From Oscillatoria sp. FACHB-1407 (GTDB lineage: Bacteria > Cyanobacteriota > Cyanobacteriia > Elainellales > Elainellaceae), in the NCBI RefSeq assembly GCF_014697545.1, contig NZ_JACJSA010000013.1, positions 62,001-126,000 of the forward strand: a stretch of DNA of 64,000 bases. The letters run 5' to 3'. The notes beneath the pieces are model-generated. The model searched no databases and was not told the DNA's origin. It saw nothing but the letters and a program-made list of their open reading frames with translations. Both the position numbers and the translations under genes were made by a program. Positions within the stretch are counted from its first letter, which is position 1; every line of letters starts with the position of its first letter. Of the stretch, positions 14,756-23,980 are shown piece after piece.

Positions 14756-15661
14756 CTACGGAACCACCTCTACCCAAAAATCAGCCGTAATAATTTCACC
14801 ATTGCGGTTAAACTGTCCCCACAGTTTGTATCTTCCGGGCTGAGGAAAACGGGTTGCGAAGTGGACTTGATTGCCGGGTGTATCATGCACTGCATGGGCA
14901 TGAATGTAATTGTCTCTGGTTAACGAAGTGGACTGACGCACAATAACCAGATGTCCCTTTTCACCCAGATAAGGTTGTAAATCAGTGATTGGTTGATTAC
15001 TCGCCGTGTCCTGCAAGTCAAATTGTAAAATTACCTCTTCACCTGTTTTGATGGTTGCTGCGGTAGGGGCAAAGCTAACTGTTGTCTGACCAAAGGTTTT
15101 GGTGTAACTCAAATCTATCTGAGCAGCAGCAGGATTATCTCCCTCTATTTGGGTTTTCAAAACGGAGACTTGCTCTGCTTGCCCTGTCGGTTGGTAATCA
15201 CTAAATAAGGTGTAATTACCAGCTTGGGGAAACTGGGTTTCAACCTCAAATCGTCCGTTGCCTTTGTAAATGGGATGGAGATGTTGAAAGACTTGTAAAT
15301 CATCGCTGACTGCAATCAGATGCATGATCTGTTCCTGAAATTGATCGAACTGAGCGATCGCATTTCCATCCTGATCCTGCACCTCAATCTGAAGTGTAGT
15401 TGGAGTATTCGGGGTAATTACACCTGTGGTTGTGAGCTTTGCTTGAGTTGATGTAGATGTGTTTGCATGATCATCTCCATGTTCACCATGACTGTCTGTA
15501 TGAGTGGCGGGATGACTGTGATCGGTTTCTTCTACGTGGGCTACATTCGAATGTGTTGTTGTCGTCACTTTGGGTTCCTCCTTCACTTGATCAAGTTGTG
15601 TGCAGCCTTGAACAATGGATAATGTGGCAACGATGGCGATCGCAGTTACTATGTGATTCAT
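14756..15661 (-). CDS. His-rich lipoprotein, first gene of the efflux operon
   Basis: 301 aa. Lipobox SIVQGCTQ (Cys near 20) followed by a His/Asp-rich stretch (HVEETDHSHPATHTDSHGEH) that should bind divalent metal. Two beta-rich repeats follow, each with the pattern F-QF-EQIMHLIAVSDDL...FPQAGNYTLF and HLVIVRQS...FPQPGRYKLWGQF. These look like a duplicated copper-resistance/FixG-type Ig domain. Transcribed from the MerR-type promoter at 15798-15829. Likely a periplasmic metal scavenger. Confidence 0.8.
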   Translation of the reverse strand: MNHIVTAIAIVATLSIVQGCTQLDQVKEEPKVTTTTHSNVAHVEETDHSHPATHTDSHGEHGDDHANTSTSTQAKLTTTGVITPNTPTTLQIEVQDQDGNAIAQFDQFQEQIMHLIAVSDDLQVFQHLHPIYKGNGRFEVETQFPQAGNYTLFSDYQPTGQAEQVSVLKTQIEGDNPAAAQIDLSYTKTFGQTTVSFAPTAATIKTGEEVILQFDLQDTASNQPITDLQPYLGEKGHLVIVRQSTSLTRDNYIHAHAVHDTPGNQVHFATRFPQPGRYKLWGQFNRNGEIITADFWVEVVP

Positions 15662-15797
15662 TCTTAATCTCCAGATGTAATTTGATAAAAGGAAACTTTG
15701 AGGAGTAACAGAGAGTAAAGACTCTCTTTAATGAATGACAATGGAAACTGTTGAGCGTGTTGATAAAGTTTCACTCACGTTTCTTACTCTTGTCGTT

Positions 15798-15829
15798 ATC
15801 CTAAAATCTCTAGCTGGCTGGAGAGTCAA
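15798..15829 (-). promoter_or_regulatory. MerR-type promoter of the efflux operon
   Basis: -35 TTGACT and -10 TAGGAT are separated by 20 bp, longer than the optimal 17 and typical of MerR-activated promoters. The spacer contains the dyad TCTCCAGC-CA-GCTAGAGA (one mismatch). Confidence 0.8.
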
Positions 15830-15962
15830 GCCTCCTAGTCAAAATTTTCTGACTGCTGAATCAAGCCTCATCCATGCATGATGCTAATTCAATAGAAAAT
15901 AGCCCATGAGTTCTATGAAAAATCTCATGAGCTGGTACTTTTGTTAGAAGTAAGGATTTATT

Positions 15963-16376
15963 CTAAACTCGTTCAATAATCGGACAAATTGTTTCTTCAG
16001 GATGTTCGGGGAAGGCTTCCCAACCAGATAGAAGCCCGTTCAACTCCTGTTTGAGAATCTGTAATTGTTGAATCTGCTGCTCGATCTGAGCAAGCTTGTC
16101 CTCTAATTTCACTTTGATATGCTCACACGGTAAATCACCTTGATCATGCACTTCTAGAAACTCTTTGATTTCTAACAGGCTCAAACCTAAACCTTGAGCA
16201 CGTTTGATGAATCGTAAGCGACCAAATACATCCAGGCTAAATAGCCGATAGTTGCCCTCTGTTCTGCCAAAGGTTTTGAGCAACCCTAACTCATCGTAGT
16301 AGCGAATTGTCTTGATCGGCAGTCCGCTTTCTTTAGCAACTGAACCAATCCGTTTTAACTCTTCCTGGGCTAGCAT
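15963..16376 (-). CDS. MerR-family metal-responsive regulator
   Basis: 137 aa. N-terminal winged helix-turn-helix (IGSVAKESGLPIKTIRYYDE), wing ending GNYRLFSLDVFGRLRFIKR, then a dimerisation helix (about 82-115). Candidate ligands are Cys in LPCEH (about 79) and near the C-terminus in TICPII; the CxxC spacing of MerR or the double Cys of CueR is not evident, so the metal (Zn, Pb, Cd or Cu) is open. It lies upstream of the efflux operon, and both promoters carry the same operator. Confidence 0.9.
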   Translation of the reverse strand: MLAQEELKRIGSVAKESGLPIKTIRYYDELGLLKTFGRTEGNYRLFSLDVFGRLRFIKRAQGLGLSLLEIKEFLEVHDQGDLPCEHIKVKLEDKLAQIEQQIQQLQILKQELNGLLSGWEAFPEHPEETICPIIERV

Positions 16377-16402
16377 AGCGACCTCACCAATGTCATGCTT
16401 TC

Positions 16403-16434
16403 ATCCTAAACTCTCTAGTGGGCTGGAGAGTCAA
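16403..16434 (-). promoter_or_regulatory. MerR-type promoter of merR
   Basis: -35 TTGACT and -10 TAGGAT with a 20-bp spacer holding TCTCCAGC-CC-ACTAGAGA, nearly identical to the operon promoter 600 bp downstream. Indicates autoregulation. Confidence 0.8.
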
Positions 16435-16474
16435 GAGGATGAGGGGGCGATCGCCCCACTATAAATCATCAAAA

Positions 16475-17092
16475 CTAACTCGAAACATGAGAATTTTCAG
16501 AAGCAGGTTTGCCTACGAATAAACTATTTCTCACCAAAAACCTGCCATCAAATGTGATCGGTATTCCTTCGCCCTCTAAAAGTGACGGACCTGTATTTTC
16601 TCTGCGAGCATGAATGTGTAGATGGGGTTCGCTAGTATTGCCAGAGTTACCAACTTTGGCGATCGCCTGTCCAACCTTAACTGTCTCTCCGGTTTGAACC
16701 ATGAGGCTGCCACGTTGAAGATGAGCCATCAAAATATCAGCCCCCCGGCATTGAATCAAAATATGATTGCCCGCAGGATTTTGAGAATCAGTTTGCGGCG
16801 GAATCAGATCAGGCAAATCATTTCTTGTCTCACGGATCGTGCCATTGCAAGGGCTGTAGAGTGGTTCTCCCCAGATGGCATAGTTTGTTAGCGATCGCGG
16901 ATAAAGTCCATTGGCTCTGGTTCCTAAAGCGTTTAGCTTGACTACATCCAGTGCATATTGCTGAGTCGGATTGACATTGTGATAATTGATGGCAGGGCTG
17001 TTGCCGCCATGAGCGACATAGTAAGATTGACTCGTTGCGGCTGGTAGGGTTGTCGCGCTATCTACCAGGCTACTGACAGGCAGATGAGGCAT
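16475..17092 (-). pseudogene. M23 metallopeptidase fused to an AraC fragment
   Basis: 205 codons. Residues from about 25 on resemble cyanobacterial LytM/M23 peptidases (YVAHGGNSPAINYHNVNPTQ, then QYALD) with the C-terminal zinc motif HLHIHA. The expected signal peptide and N-terminal part are absent. Instead the first ~25 residues (MPHLPVSSLVDSATTLPAAT) are the continuation of an AraC N-terminal domain whose start is in another frame. So this is the product of a deletion joining two unrelated genes; an exported active peptidase is unlikely. Confidence 0.7.
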
Positions 17093-17331
17093 AAAGGTGC
17101 CAGCTTAAACTGGATACCCAAAAACTCGGCGTTTGCAGGGCAGGGAGCAAGTGTTGCCTGTGTCTCTGGTCCTCGCAGCGTTAGCGTCATCTTACCATCC
17201 TGTTTCGTCACGACGATTTCCCAGTGGCTTACAGCACGAGAGATAAAAGAACCCGCATTCTCACTTTGCGTCTGCCAGATTGTTTCTACAAAAGATGATT
17301 CGGATAGCCTTTCCTCAAAGATAAAGATCAT
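17020..17331 (-). pseudogene. AraC-family regulator, N-terminal fragment with frameshift
   Basis: Begins MIFIFEERLSESSFVETIWQ and contains LTLRGPETQATLAPCPANAE, then FLGIQFKL, the usual N-terminal sensor domain of a group of AraC regulators. One base is missing after FKL (expected FKLGTFMPHLP). The continuation lies in the frame of the downstream ORF and breaks off near SQSYYV. The DNA-binding domain is absent. Confidence 0.7.
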
Positions 17332-17438
17332 GCTTCTGCCTCTTGGGTGCCAGATTTAGATTAAACCATCAGGTATCATGATGCCGTTGAATAAGAAATG
17401 AGGAATCTTCTAACAGAGTGAACTTGTAACTTAACAGA

Positions 17439-17756
17439 ATGTTTTGCAAACCTATGAAGACACCCAATCAATGTGAGAGTATGGTGGACATTCGAGCCGA
17501 AATCGATCGGTTAGACCGTCAAGTTGTTGCGCTCCTGGGTCAGCGTTTTGCCTATGTCAAAGCTGCCTCTAAATTTAAGACGAGTGAAACGACAGTTAGA
17601 GCACCGGAACGCTTGCAAGCAATGTTGCGGCAACGTCGAGGCTGGGCAGAAGAGGAAGGATTAGATGCTGATGTAATCGAGAAGATGTATCAGGATTTAG
17701 TTAACTACTTCATTGATGAAGAAATGAAGCATTGGAAACAATCCGAAACTAAGTAG
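17439..17756 (+). CDS. pchB: chorismate mutase-like / isochorismate pyruvate lyase
   Basis: 105 aa. All-alpha AroQ fold: IRAEIDRLDRQVVALLGQRF, Lys in AASKFK (about 50) and VRAPERLQAMLRQRRGWAEE. The last string is more typical of PchB-type isochorismate pyruvate lyases than of true chorismate mutases. The likely reaction is conversion of isochorismate to salicylate and pyruvate (or chorismate to prephenate). An alternative start is the ATG at 17454. No isochorismate synthase gene is nearby, so the pathway role is unclear. It stands alone on the plus strand. Confidence 0.75.
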   Translation: MFCKPMKTPNQCESMVDIRAEIDRLDRQVVALLGQRFAYVKAASKFKTSETTVRAPERLQAMLRQRRGWAEEEGLDADVIEKMYQDLVNYFIDEEMKHWKQSETK

Positions 17757-17882
17757 AACTTACTGAAAAAGTGTTTTACAAGTTTTAGGAAAACTGACAC
17801 TTGCAACCGTTTGACTCAAACAAAGATAAGAACAATGAGTAGTGCCTGCTTTGGCTTGAAAGCAGTTCAAAAGCGGTTTAGA

Positions 17883-19163
17883 CTACTTCTGTAAGAGTTG
17901 AGAAATGATTGAAACAGCTTGTTCTACGCCATTCTCACTTCTAATTTTCATCCCCAGTTGTGCTGCTTTTTGTTGCATTGATGAATGGTTTGTAGCCATT
18001 GTAATTGCAGCAGCAAGGGATTCAACGGCTAATTCTTTTCTTGGAATGGGGTCTGGGCTAACACCAAGCTGATGCAGAAGTTTAGCCCATCCTAGCTGAT
18101 CCGCAAAAAAGGGAACAACCACTGAAGGAAGCCCAGCGCGACAAACAGCAGCCGTCGTACCCGAACCGCCATGATGTACAACGGCTTTTACCTTGGTAAA
18201 CAACCAACTATGCGGTACGGAATCAATCACAAAAACCTTGTCCTTCAACAGGTCTGGGATTTCTGTTTTGCCCAGTCCACTCCAACCCGAAAGAATGATC
18301 GCGCGTTGCTTTGCCTGTGTTATCGCTTCAAACACAATTTGGGTTACTGTTTCTGGATTCGGTTCAGTCATACTGCCAAAGCCAACACAAATTGGTGTTT
18401 CTCCAGCTTCTAGAAACTCAGTCAGAGCCGCTGGAGGTTCGTAGTGATCGACGCGATCGAGAAACCATGCCCCCGTTACATGAACTGAACTTTCCCAGTC
18501 TGCTGGCGGGCTGAGAATCGAGGGGCTAACTCCAGTCAGGATTGGTAGTGGAGAAAGATAACGAGGTTTTTCCTTTCTAAACCGAGCCCCCAGTCGTGGT
18601 AAGGGTGGCAGATCCCATTCTTGCCTGATGCTATTGATGATTTCATAACTTTGCCAGGTAGTTAAAAACTCCACCAGAATATAGCTTGCATAATTGAGAC
18701 AGCCTTCCAAGGCATTAGGGTTTGCATGGTTGCTAAATTGCAGAAAAGGAAATTGTCGAGTGGCACTCAATGGAACAGTTGAAGCCAGAAGACTGGGTAC
18801 TTCTAGTCGCTCAGCAATGTGATATCCCCAAATAGCAAGATGATTAAAAATGAATACCTCTGTGCCTTGAGCGGCATTCAGCGCATCATTCATTTGCTGT
18901 TTTAACAAATCATCCTCAATCAGTTTGACTGTTTTTCCTTGCAACAGTTCTAATCCTGCTTCTGATTGAAGGAGGGCTTGAAAATCTCCGGCGATCGCAG
19001 CAAAATCCAGGCCCAGGTTCCGGACAAAAGCCTCAAAGTTAGTATTTGTCGCAACTTTGACGGAATATCCCGCTTGCTGCAAGCCTAACGCCAATGCACA
19101 GTAAGGATAAAGGTCTCCAGTTGACCCAATAGCTAGGATTGTAATCGTTTGAGGCTGAATCAT
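17883..19163 (-). CDS. GT1-family glycosyltransferase (UGT/sterol-glucosyltransferase-like)
   Basis: About 426 aa from the ATG at 19163. The N-terminal Rossmann domain has ITILAIGSTGDLYPYCALAL, typical of UGT-type enzymes that act on lipids or sterols and of macrolide glycosyltransferases. The C-terminal donor domain has GFGSM near 260 and the nucleotide-sugar signature VHHGGSGTTAAVCRAGLPSV near 345. Acceptor not predictable. Downstream neighbours are unrelated, so it is probably monocistronic. Confidence 0.88.
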   Translation of the reverse strand: MIQPQTITILAIGSTGDLYPYCALALGLQQAGYSVKVATNTNFEAFVRNLGLDFAAIAGDFQALLQSEAGLELLQGKTVKLIEDDLLKQQMNDALNAAQGTEVFIFNHLAIWGYHIAERLEVPSLLASTVPLSATRQFPFLQFSNHANPNALEGCLNYASYILVEFLTTWQSYEIINSIRQEWDLPPLPRLGARFRKEKPRYLSPLPILTGVSPSILSPPADWESSVHVTGAWFLDRVDHYEPPAALTEFLEAGETPICVGFGSMTEPNPETVTQIVFEAITQAKQRAIILSGWSGLGKTEIPDLLKDKVFVIDSVPHSWLFTKVKAVVHHGGSGTTAAVCRAGLPSVVVPFFADQLGWAKLLHQLGVSPDPIPRKELAVESLAAAITMATNHSSMQQKAAQLGMKIRSENGVEQAVSIISQLLQK

Positions 19164-19183
19164 TGGCAAGGCACTTGTATAGG

Positions 19184-19311
19184 TTATTGCAGGTCAGGTG
19201 AGCCAGGGTTTGAGAATAATTTTGCCTGAGCTTTTGCAACCTGGCTCAACGGCAAGACGTGGCTGACTTTAACTTTAACTTGACCTGGAAGGATCAGCGT
19301 CGAGAGATCAT
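19184..19311 (-). pseudogene. C-terminal remnant of a zinc-type alcohol dehydrogenase/quinone reductase
   Basis: The minus strand reads DLSTLILPGQVKVKVSHVLP then LSQVAKAQAKLF, the usual end of MDR-family dehydrogenases. No N-terminal part is present. Confidence 0.5.
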
Positions 19312-19655
19312 GGGTGTTCTATCAGAGATGTCAGCATCGGCGGAAACAATATTCAAGTGCGTATTGAAGTAGTTATGCCAACTCTTAGGTATGGCTAGTA
19401 CAGCAAAAAATAAGTTTTGAAAGGGGTGAAGCCCCCAAACCCCCTACATTGCCGAACTTTGTGTTCGCAACACTGGGAGCCGGGAGGAAGAATGGTTAGA
19501 CCGTATTGGGAAGCAGGGGCGATCGCGCCATCAGAATGTCTACTTCTGTGACAGGGAGTGGCAGTGCGCTCGGATCATCAGCCAGAGTGCTAATTTCCAT
19601 GAAAAATTGTTCCACCTTTGAGTGATTAGACTGTGAGGTGTTTATGCTTGTCACC
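19312..19655. other. intergenic decay region with a cupin-like remnant
   Basis: No intact gene. The minus-strand stretch 19496-19625 reads KVEQFFMEISTLADDPSALP and ends in ILMARSP, resembling the C-terminus of a small cupin. The CTAGTACAGCAAAAAATAA motif near 19396 also occurs next to the gene fragment at 3518. G/C-rich 'gaagcccccaaaccccc' debris typical of cyanobacterial MITEs follows. Confidence 0.4.
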
Positions 19656-21044
19656 TCACACCTTTGCAAACAGCAGATTTAGTCCTTCTGTCATTGTGGG
19701 ATGAGCTAAAATGCCATCTCGTAAAACGGTGTAAGGCATCTTTGCTTGCATCACCATTTGCACAGTTGAAATGATTTCACCTGCTGCGTGACAGAACAGG
19801 GAACATCCTAAAATATAACCTGTTTCAGCATCGACGATCGCCTTCATCACGCCATCAGTTTGTCCTAATGTCCGTGCTCTGGGAACGGCAGACACATCCA
19901 GTTTTGCAACTCGAATGTTATAGCCCTGTTGCCTTGCTTCGCTTTCAGTTAGACCTACATGAGCTAATTCTGGATCAATGAACAGACTGGAAGAAATTAG
20001 CCGTCCGCGTGTGCTGCGATTACCTCCATCGATTAGATTGGCTTTGACAATGCGGTAATCGTCCAGCGACACATGGGTAAATTGTGGCCCACCATTGATA
20101 TCACCTAATGCCCAAATTCCTGGCACGTTGGTTTCTAAGCGATCATTAACCCGAATAAATCCACGCTCATCGGTTTCTACACCCGTAACCGCTAAATTTA
20201 AGCGATCAGTCGTAGGCGCACGCCCCACAGCGACCAGCAAGTGTGACCCTTGAAGGATGATTGTCTGATCAGCAACTTGAATTTGAAGCTCAGTTGTGTG
20301 ACCAGTGCGATCTACTCTCAGAACCTTCGCATTCAGCAAAAATTCAATTCCTTCACGTTCCAGGAGGGTTTGAACGGCGATCGCAATATCTGGGTCTTGC
20401 TGCGACAGAATTTGGTCACTTTGCCCAACTATAGTGACGCGAGAACCAAAACGTCGAAACATTTGAGCAAATTCCAAGCCAATGTAACCGCTACCTAAAA
20501 CAATTAAATGCTCTGGTAACTGTTCTAACTCCATGATAGATTCGCTCGTCAGAAAACCAGATTCTCTAAGCCCAGGTATGGATGGAACGAGCGGTCGCGT
20601 CCCTGTGTTGATGAAGAACCGTTCTGCCGTGAGATAACGAGTGTCACCTTCAGCCGTTACTACTTCGATTGTTTTCTCAGCAACAAATTGTCCAGTACCG
20701 ACAATCAATTCATGTCCCAACACCATTTCTAAATTATGCAAGTTCATCTGACGCATCGATTGCACAATCGATCGCTTTCGTTGAATCACTGCGGCTAAAT
20801 CAACAGAGACATCATTCGTGTTAATTCCGTAAATTGCACTGTTTCGCACAGAATGGGCTACATTTGCACTTGCCACCATCGTTTTGGTCGGAATGCAAGC
20901 AACGTTGATACAGGAACCACCAATCATGGTTTGGCTGCGCTCTACCAGAGCGGTTTTTCGTCCGGCTTTGACTAATGCAGGTGCCAACGTTTTGCCAGCT
21001 TTGCCGCCGCCGATGATAATGTCGTCATAGTATTCGGTGTTCAT
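19656..21044 (-). CDS. FAD-dependent pyridine nucleotide-disulfide reductase (RclA/MerA-like)
   Basis: 462 aa from the ATG preceded by AGGATAG. FAD motif GGGKAGKTLA (about 9-18), redox pair CINVACIPTK (about 42-51), NAD(P) motif GSGYIGLEFA near 175, second FAD site GIWALGDING near 305, and the C-terminal catalytic HPTMTE. RclA and MerA-type enzymes share this layout; without a C-terminal Cys pair it is not a classic mercuric reductase. RclA-type reductases act in hypochlorite and copper stress. It is the last gene of a four-gene operon with the GMC oxidoreductase, cupin and DsbA-like genes. Confidence 0.88.
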   Translation of the reverse strand: MNTEYYDDIIIGGGKAGKTLAPALVKAGRKTALVERSQTMIGGSCINVACIPTKTMVASANVAHSVRNSAIYGINTNDVSVDLAAVIQRKRSIVQSMRQMNLHNLEMVLGHELIVGTGQFVAEKTIEVVTAEGDTRYLTAERFFINTGTRPLVPSIPGLRESGFLTSESIMELEQLPEHLIVLGSGYIGLEFAQMFRRFGSRVTIVGQSDQILSQQDPDIAIAVQTLLEREGIEFLLNAKVLRVDRTGHTTELQIQVADQTIILQGSHLLVAVGRAPTTDRLNLAVTGVETDERGFIRVNDRLETNVPGIWALGDINGGPQFTHVSLDDYRIVKANLIDGGNRSTRGRLISSSLFIDPELAHVGLTESEARQQGYNIRVAKLDVSAVPRARTLGQTDGVMKAIVDAETGYILGCSLFCHAAGEIISTVQMVMQAKMPYTVLRDGILAHPTMTEGLNLLFAKV

Positions 21045-21096
21045 TGGTCTATCCTTTGGGTCTGACGTTATGCCATTGTGTCTACAACTGCTGGTG

Positions 21097-22737
21097 TTAG
21101 GTTCTCGACAGAACTGAATGTAGGACAGGGCGATCGCTATTTGATTCGTCAACAACTGGATTCAGCACCATATCTGCACATTTTTCGCCAATCATGATGC
21201 ATGGGATGTTTGTATTGGCGTTGATAATGGTAGGCATGATGCTGGCATCAGCAACTCGCAATCCTTGAATTCCGTGAACTTGCAAGCGATCGTTCACCAC
21301 TGCCATTGCATCATTGCCCATTTTGCAGGTACCAACGGGATGATAGATGGTCTGGATGTTGTTGCGGATGAATTCTTTGATGTCTTCATCGCTTTGCACC
21401 GCTTTTCCTGGCAGAAATTCTTCGCCCCGATACTGGTCAAATGCAGGCGATGCGAGAATTTGCCGCCCTAACTTGACCCCTGCTACCAAAACATCCATTT
21501 CCGCTTCATCAGACAGATAATTTGGATCAATCCTGGGTGGCTCAGTTGGGTCAGCAGAACGTAGTTCCAGAAATCCTCGGCTTTTTGTACCGACAAGTCC
21601 GGGTAGTAGACTATAACCGTGTGGTTCAGGAGGGTTGCCCAACCCATGAAATACAAACCACCCTGGCACAAAATGATATTGCAATTCAGGTGCAGAGGAA
21701 GCCGCATTCACTTTCACCAGTCCGCCTGCCTCCACTAAGTTTGAGGTCAACAAGCCTGTGCGTTCTTCCACATATTGTCTGTACACTTGCCCTGAACCTG
21801 CACCACCCATTGTAATAGGTTGTGTGCAATGAACTGCGATCGGTACCAAGACATGATCCTGATAATTTTGCCCCACACCCGGTAGATGTGCCACAACATT
21901 GATGCCTAATGCTTCCAACTTTTCTTTATCACCGATACCAGACAGCATCAATAGTTGGGGTGAATTGATCGCGCCACCCGATAGGATGACTTCACAATTT
22001 GCTGAAACCGTATGTTCCTGACTGTCTTTGCGATACACCAAACCTGTGCAACGTGTGCCGTTGAATGTCAGTCGCAAGACTAGCGCATTCGTAATTGCAG
22101 TAAAGTTTTCGCGTTCCAGTGCAGGATAAAGGTAGGCGACTGCTGAACTGTGACGCATTCCATTCTTTTGCGTCACCTGATACAGCCCGAATCCTTCTTG
22201 AGACTCACCATTAAAGTCATCGTTGAACGGTAATCCTGCTTCGGCAGATGCTTGTACAAATGCTTGAGCCAACGGGTTTGGATCACGTAAATCAGCAACG
22301 TTAATGGCTCCACCAACGGCGTGATGTTCCGATGCACCCCGTTCGTTATGTTCTGATTTCAGGAAATACGGTTTCACATCATCCCAACCCCAACCCTCGT
22401 TGCCTAGCTCCTCCCAATGGTTATAATCGGCAGGATTGCCACGCATGTAGATCATGCCGTTCATTGAGCTTGAACCACCGAACGTTTTGCCGCGTGGCAT
22501 GTAATCCGGTTTGTTGTTGCAATGCGCTTGTGGTTCGATCGCGTATGCCCAATCATCTGACGTTTGAAACAGGTGGGGATACAAAGCAGGAATGTGAATA
22601 GGTTGTGCGTCATCTGGGCTACCTGCTTCAACCAGTAAAACTCTGAACTTACCATTTTCTGAAAGGCGAGCGGCGACAGCACTACCTGCGGAGCCAGCAC
22701 CCACAACGATGTAATCGTAATTTTGCTCTGTTGGCAT
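21097..22737 (-). CDS. GMC-family FAD oxidoreductase (choline dehydrogenase-like)
   Basis: 546 aa. FAD motif VVGAGSAGSAVAARLSE near residue 10, GMC signature 1 (GKTFGGSSSMNGMIYMRG near 83) and signature 2 (GGAINSPQLLMLSGIG near 257). The catalytic His-Asn region at the C-terminus shows YHPVGTCKMG and NANTNIPCIMIGEKCADM. It oxidises a primary or secondary alcohol; the substrate is unknown. The gene lies 69 bp after the cupin and 52 bp before the RclA-like gene on the same strand. Confidence 0.9.
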   Translation of the reverse strand: MPTEQNYDYIVVGAGSAGSAVAARLSENGKFRVLLVEAGSPDDAQPIHIPALYPHLFQTSDDWAYAIEPQAHCNNKPDYMPRGKTFGGSSSMNGMIYMRGNPADYNHWEELGNEGWGWDDVKPYFLKSEHNERGASEHHAVGGAINVADLRDPNPLAQAFVQASAEAGLPFNDDFNGESQEGFGLYQVTQKNGMRHSSAVAYLYPALERENFTAITNALVLRLTFNGTRCTGLVYRKDSQEHTVSANCEVILSGGAINSPQLLMLSGIGDKEKLEALGINVVAHLPGVGQNYQDHVLVPIAVHCTQPITMGGAGSGQVYRQYVEERTGLLTSNLVEAGGLVKVNAASSAPELQYHFVPGWFVFHGLGNPPEPHGYSLLPGLVGTKSRGFLELRSADPTEPPRIDPNYLSDEAEMDVLVAGVKLGRQILASPAFDQYRGEEFLPGKAVQSDEDIKEFIRNNIQTIYHPVGTCKMGNDAMAVVNDRLQVHGIQGLRVADASIMPTIINANTNIPCIMIGEKCADMVLNPVVDESNSDRPVLHSVLSRT

Positions 22738-22806
22738 GGCTCATTCTCCTTTCATGCAGATCGCATGAGTTATAAAATTTGTATTCATGAGTTTTGTCCT
22801 CAAAAC

Positions 22807-23250
22807 CTAAACGTTATACATGGGTAGCTCTCCAGGCGCACCCAGAACTTCATCACCGATCGCGGTAGAAATAGATTCAAACAATTCCATATTCGGCATT
22901 TCTTTTTCATCCAGTGTTCCGACTGCTGCAATTAACCGCGCAAAGCCACTGGGTGCAGCAACCACTAATCCACGAGCAGGGCGATCGCCAGGAACAGCCA
23001 CCACATGAGGTGTACTGGGAGAAATCAGGAAGCTTTCACCTACATTCAGCACAAGCTTTTCTTCCCCTGCCCAGACTGTGAATTCTCCTTCCAATACATA
23101 GAGTTGTTCGGAATAGCGGGTGTGGCGATGGGGAGGTGTTTGTGTGCCGGGAGGAAAGTAGCCTTCGATCAAGTCGTATTGACCTCCAGTTGTTGTGTGA
23201 TCGGCAAGGATGTTCAGACGAGTACCAAATAGCCAGAGTGATTGTGACAT
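22807..23250 (-). CDS. cupin-domain protein
   Basis: 147 aa from an ATG preceded by AGGAAT. One cupin barrel: motif 1 GTQTPPHRHTRYSEQLYVLE (metal ligands H, H, E) and motif 2 LISPSTPHVVAVPG (third His). A mononuclear metal site is therefore intact. Such small cupins are dioxygenases, isomerases or sensors of quinone-like compounds. It starts 13 bp after the DsbA-like gene, so translational coupling is likely. Confidence 0.85.
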   Translation of the reverse strand: MSQSLWLFGTRLNILADHTTTGGQYDLIEGYFPPGTQTPPHRHTRYSEQLYVLEGEFTVWAGEEKLVLNVGESFLISPSTPHVVAVPGDRPARGLVVAAPSGFARLIAAVGTLDEKEMPNMELFESISTAIGDEVLGAPGELPMYNV

Positions 23251-23263
23251 GAGGTTATTCCTG

Positions 23264-23824
23264 TTAATGAATATTTGGAGTAACAATAGCTGCCATCAAC
23301 CGTTCAATAGTCCAGCGATCGCAATAGCGAATGCCATTAATAAACGACGTTGGGGTATTAGTTACTCCACTTTGAATTCCGCTTTCAATGTCCTGATGAA
23401 TGCGATCGAGATGGGCATGTTGACACAGATCTTGCAGAAATTGGCAGGTATCAAGTCCTAAATCATTGGCATACTCGATTAAATAGCCGTCGCCTAGCGT
23501 CCGTTGATGGATGAATAGACGGTCGTGCATCTGCCAAAATTGTCCTTGAAAAGTGGCTGCCTCAACTGCTTCAGCCGCACGTTGAGCCTGGGGATGAATT
23601 TGCCTTTGTGGAAAATGACGAAAGACAAAACACAAAAAATCCTCTCCAAGTGAAACAACGTGGTGTTGAATGGCTTTAATCAACCGATAAACGTCTGCAC
23701 TTCGAGGATCTTGATAATCCCCGTACATGACCAACACCACAGTAGAATTGAGTACACCTTGAATGTGGTCATGTGTTGAAGGTAGAACGAGTAATGGATG
23801 ATGTTTGCCATTCGTTGTTTGCAT
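23264..23824 (-). CDS. DsbA/thioredoxin-fold protein lacking the CXXC motif
   Basis: 186 aa; the ATG at 23824 is preferred to the upstream GTG. The fold is that of DsbA/FrnE-like proteins: VVLVMYGDYQDPRSADVYRL at the active-site helix, a helical insert (AEAVEAATFQGQFWQMHDRL), and the cis-Pro region TNTPTSFINGIRY. In active members the first string reads YGDYQCPYC; here the four residues are DPRS, so no disulfide chemistry is possible. It may bind glutathione-like or peptide ligands instead. First gene of the redox operon. Confidence 0.8.
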   Translation of the reverse strand: MQTTNGKHHPLLVLPSTHDHIQGVLNSTVVLVMYGDYQDPRSADVYRLIKAIQHHVVSLGEDFLCFVFRHFPQRQIHPQAQRAAEAVEAATFQGQFWQMHDRLFIHQRTLGDGYLIEYANDLGLDTCQFLQDLCQHAHLDRIHQDIESGIQSGVTNTPTSFINGIRYCDRWTIERLMAAIVTPNIH

Positions 23825-23980
23825 GAATTCAATATAGAAAACTAACCCCGAATAGTCGTCCACTCAGAGTTGAAAATTCTGTTCAATAAAGTGATTGATG
23901 AATCAAATCATCTCAAAATGGAGGGATGGCTCCAACTTAAGTTGGAGCCCAGATTCAATCTCAACTACAAACTGACAATC

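Noticed and set aside
19656-21044. Mercuric reductase (merA)
   Set aside because: No N-terminal metal-binding domain and no C-terminal Cys pair; RclA-like is a better fit.
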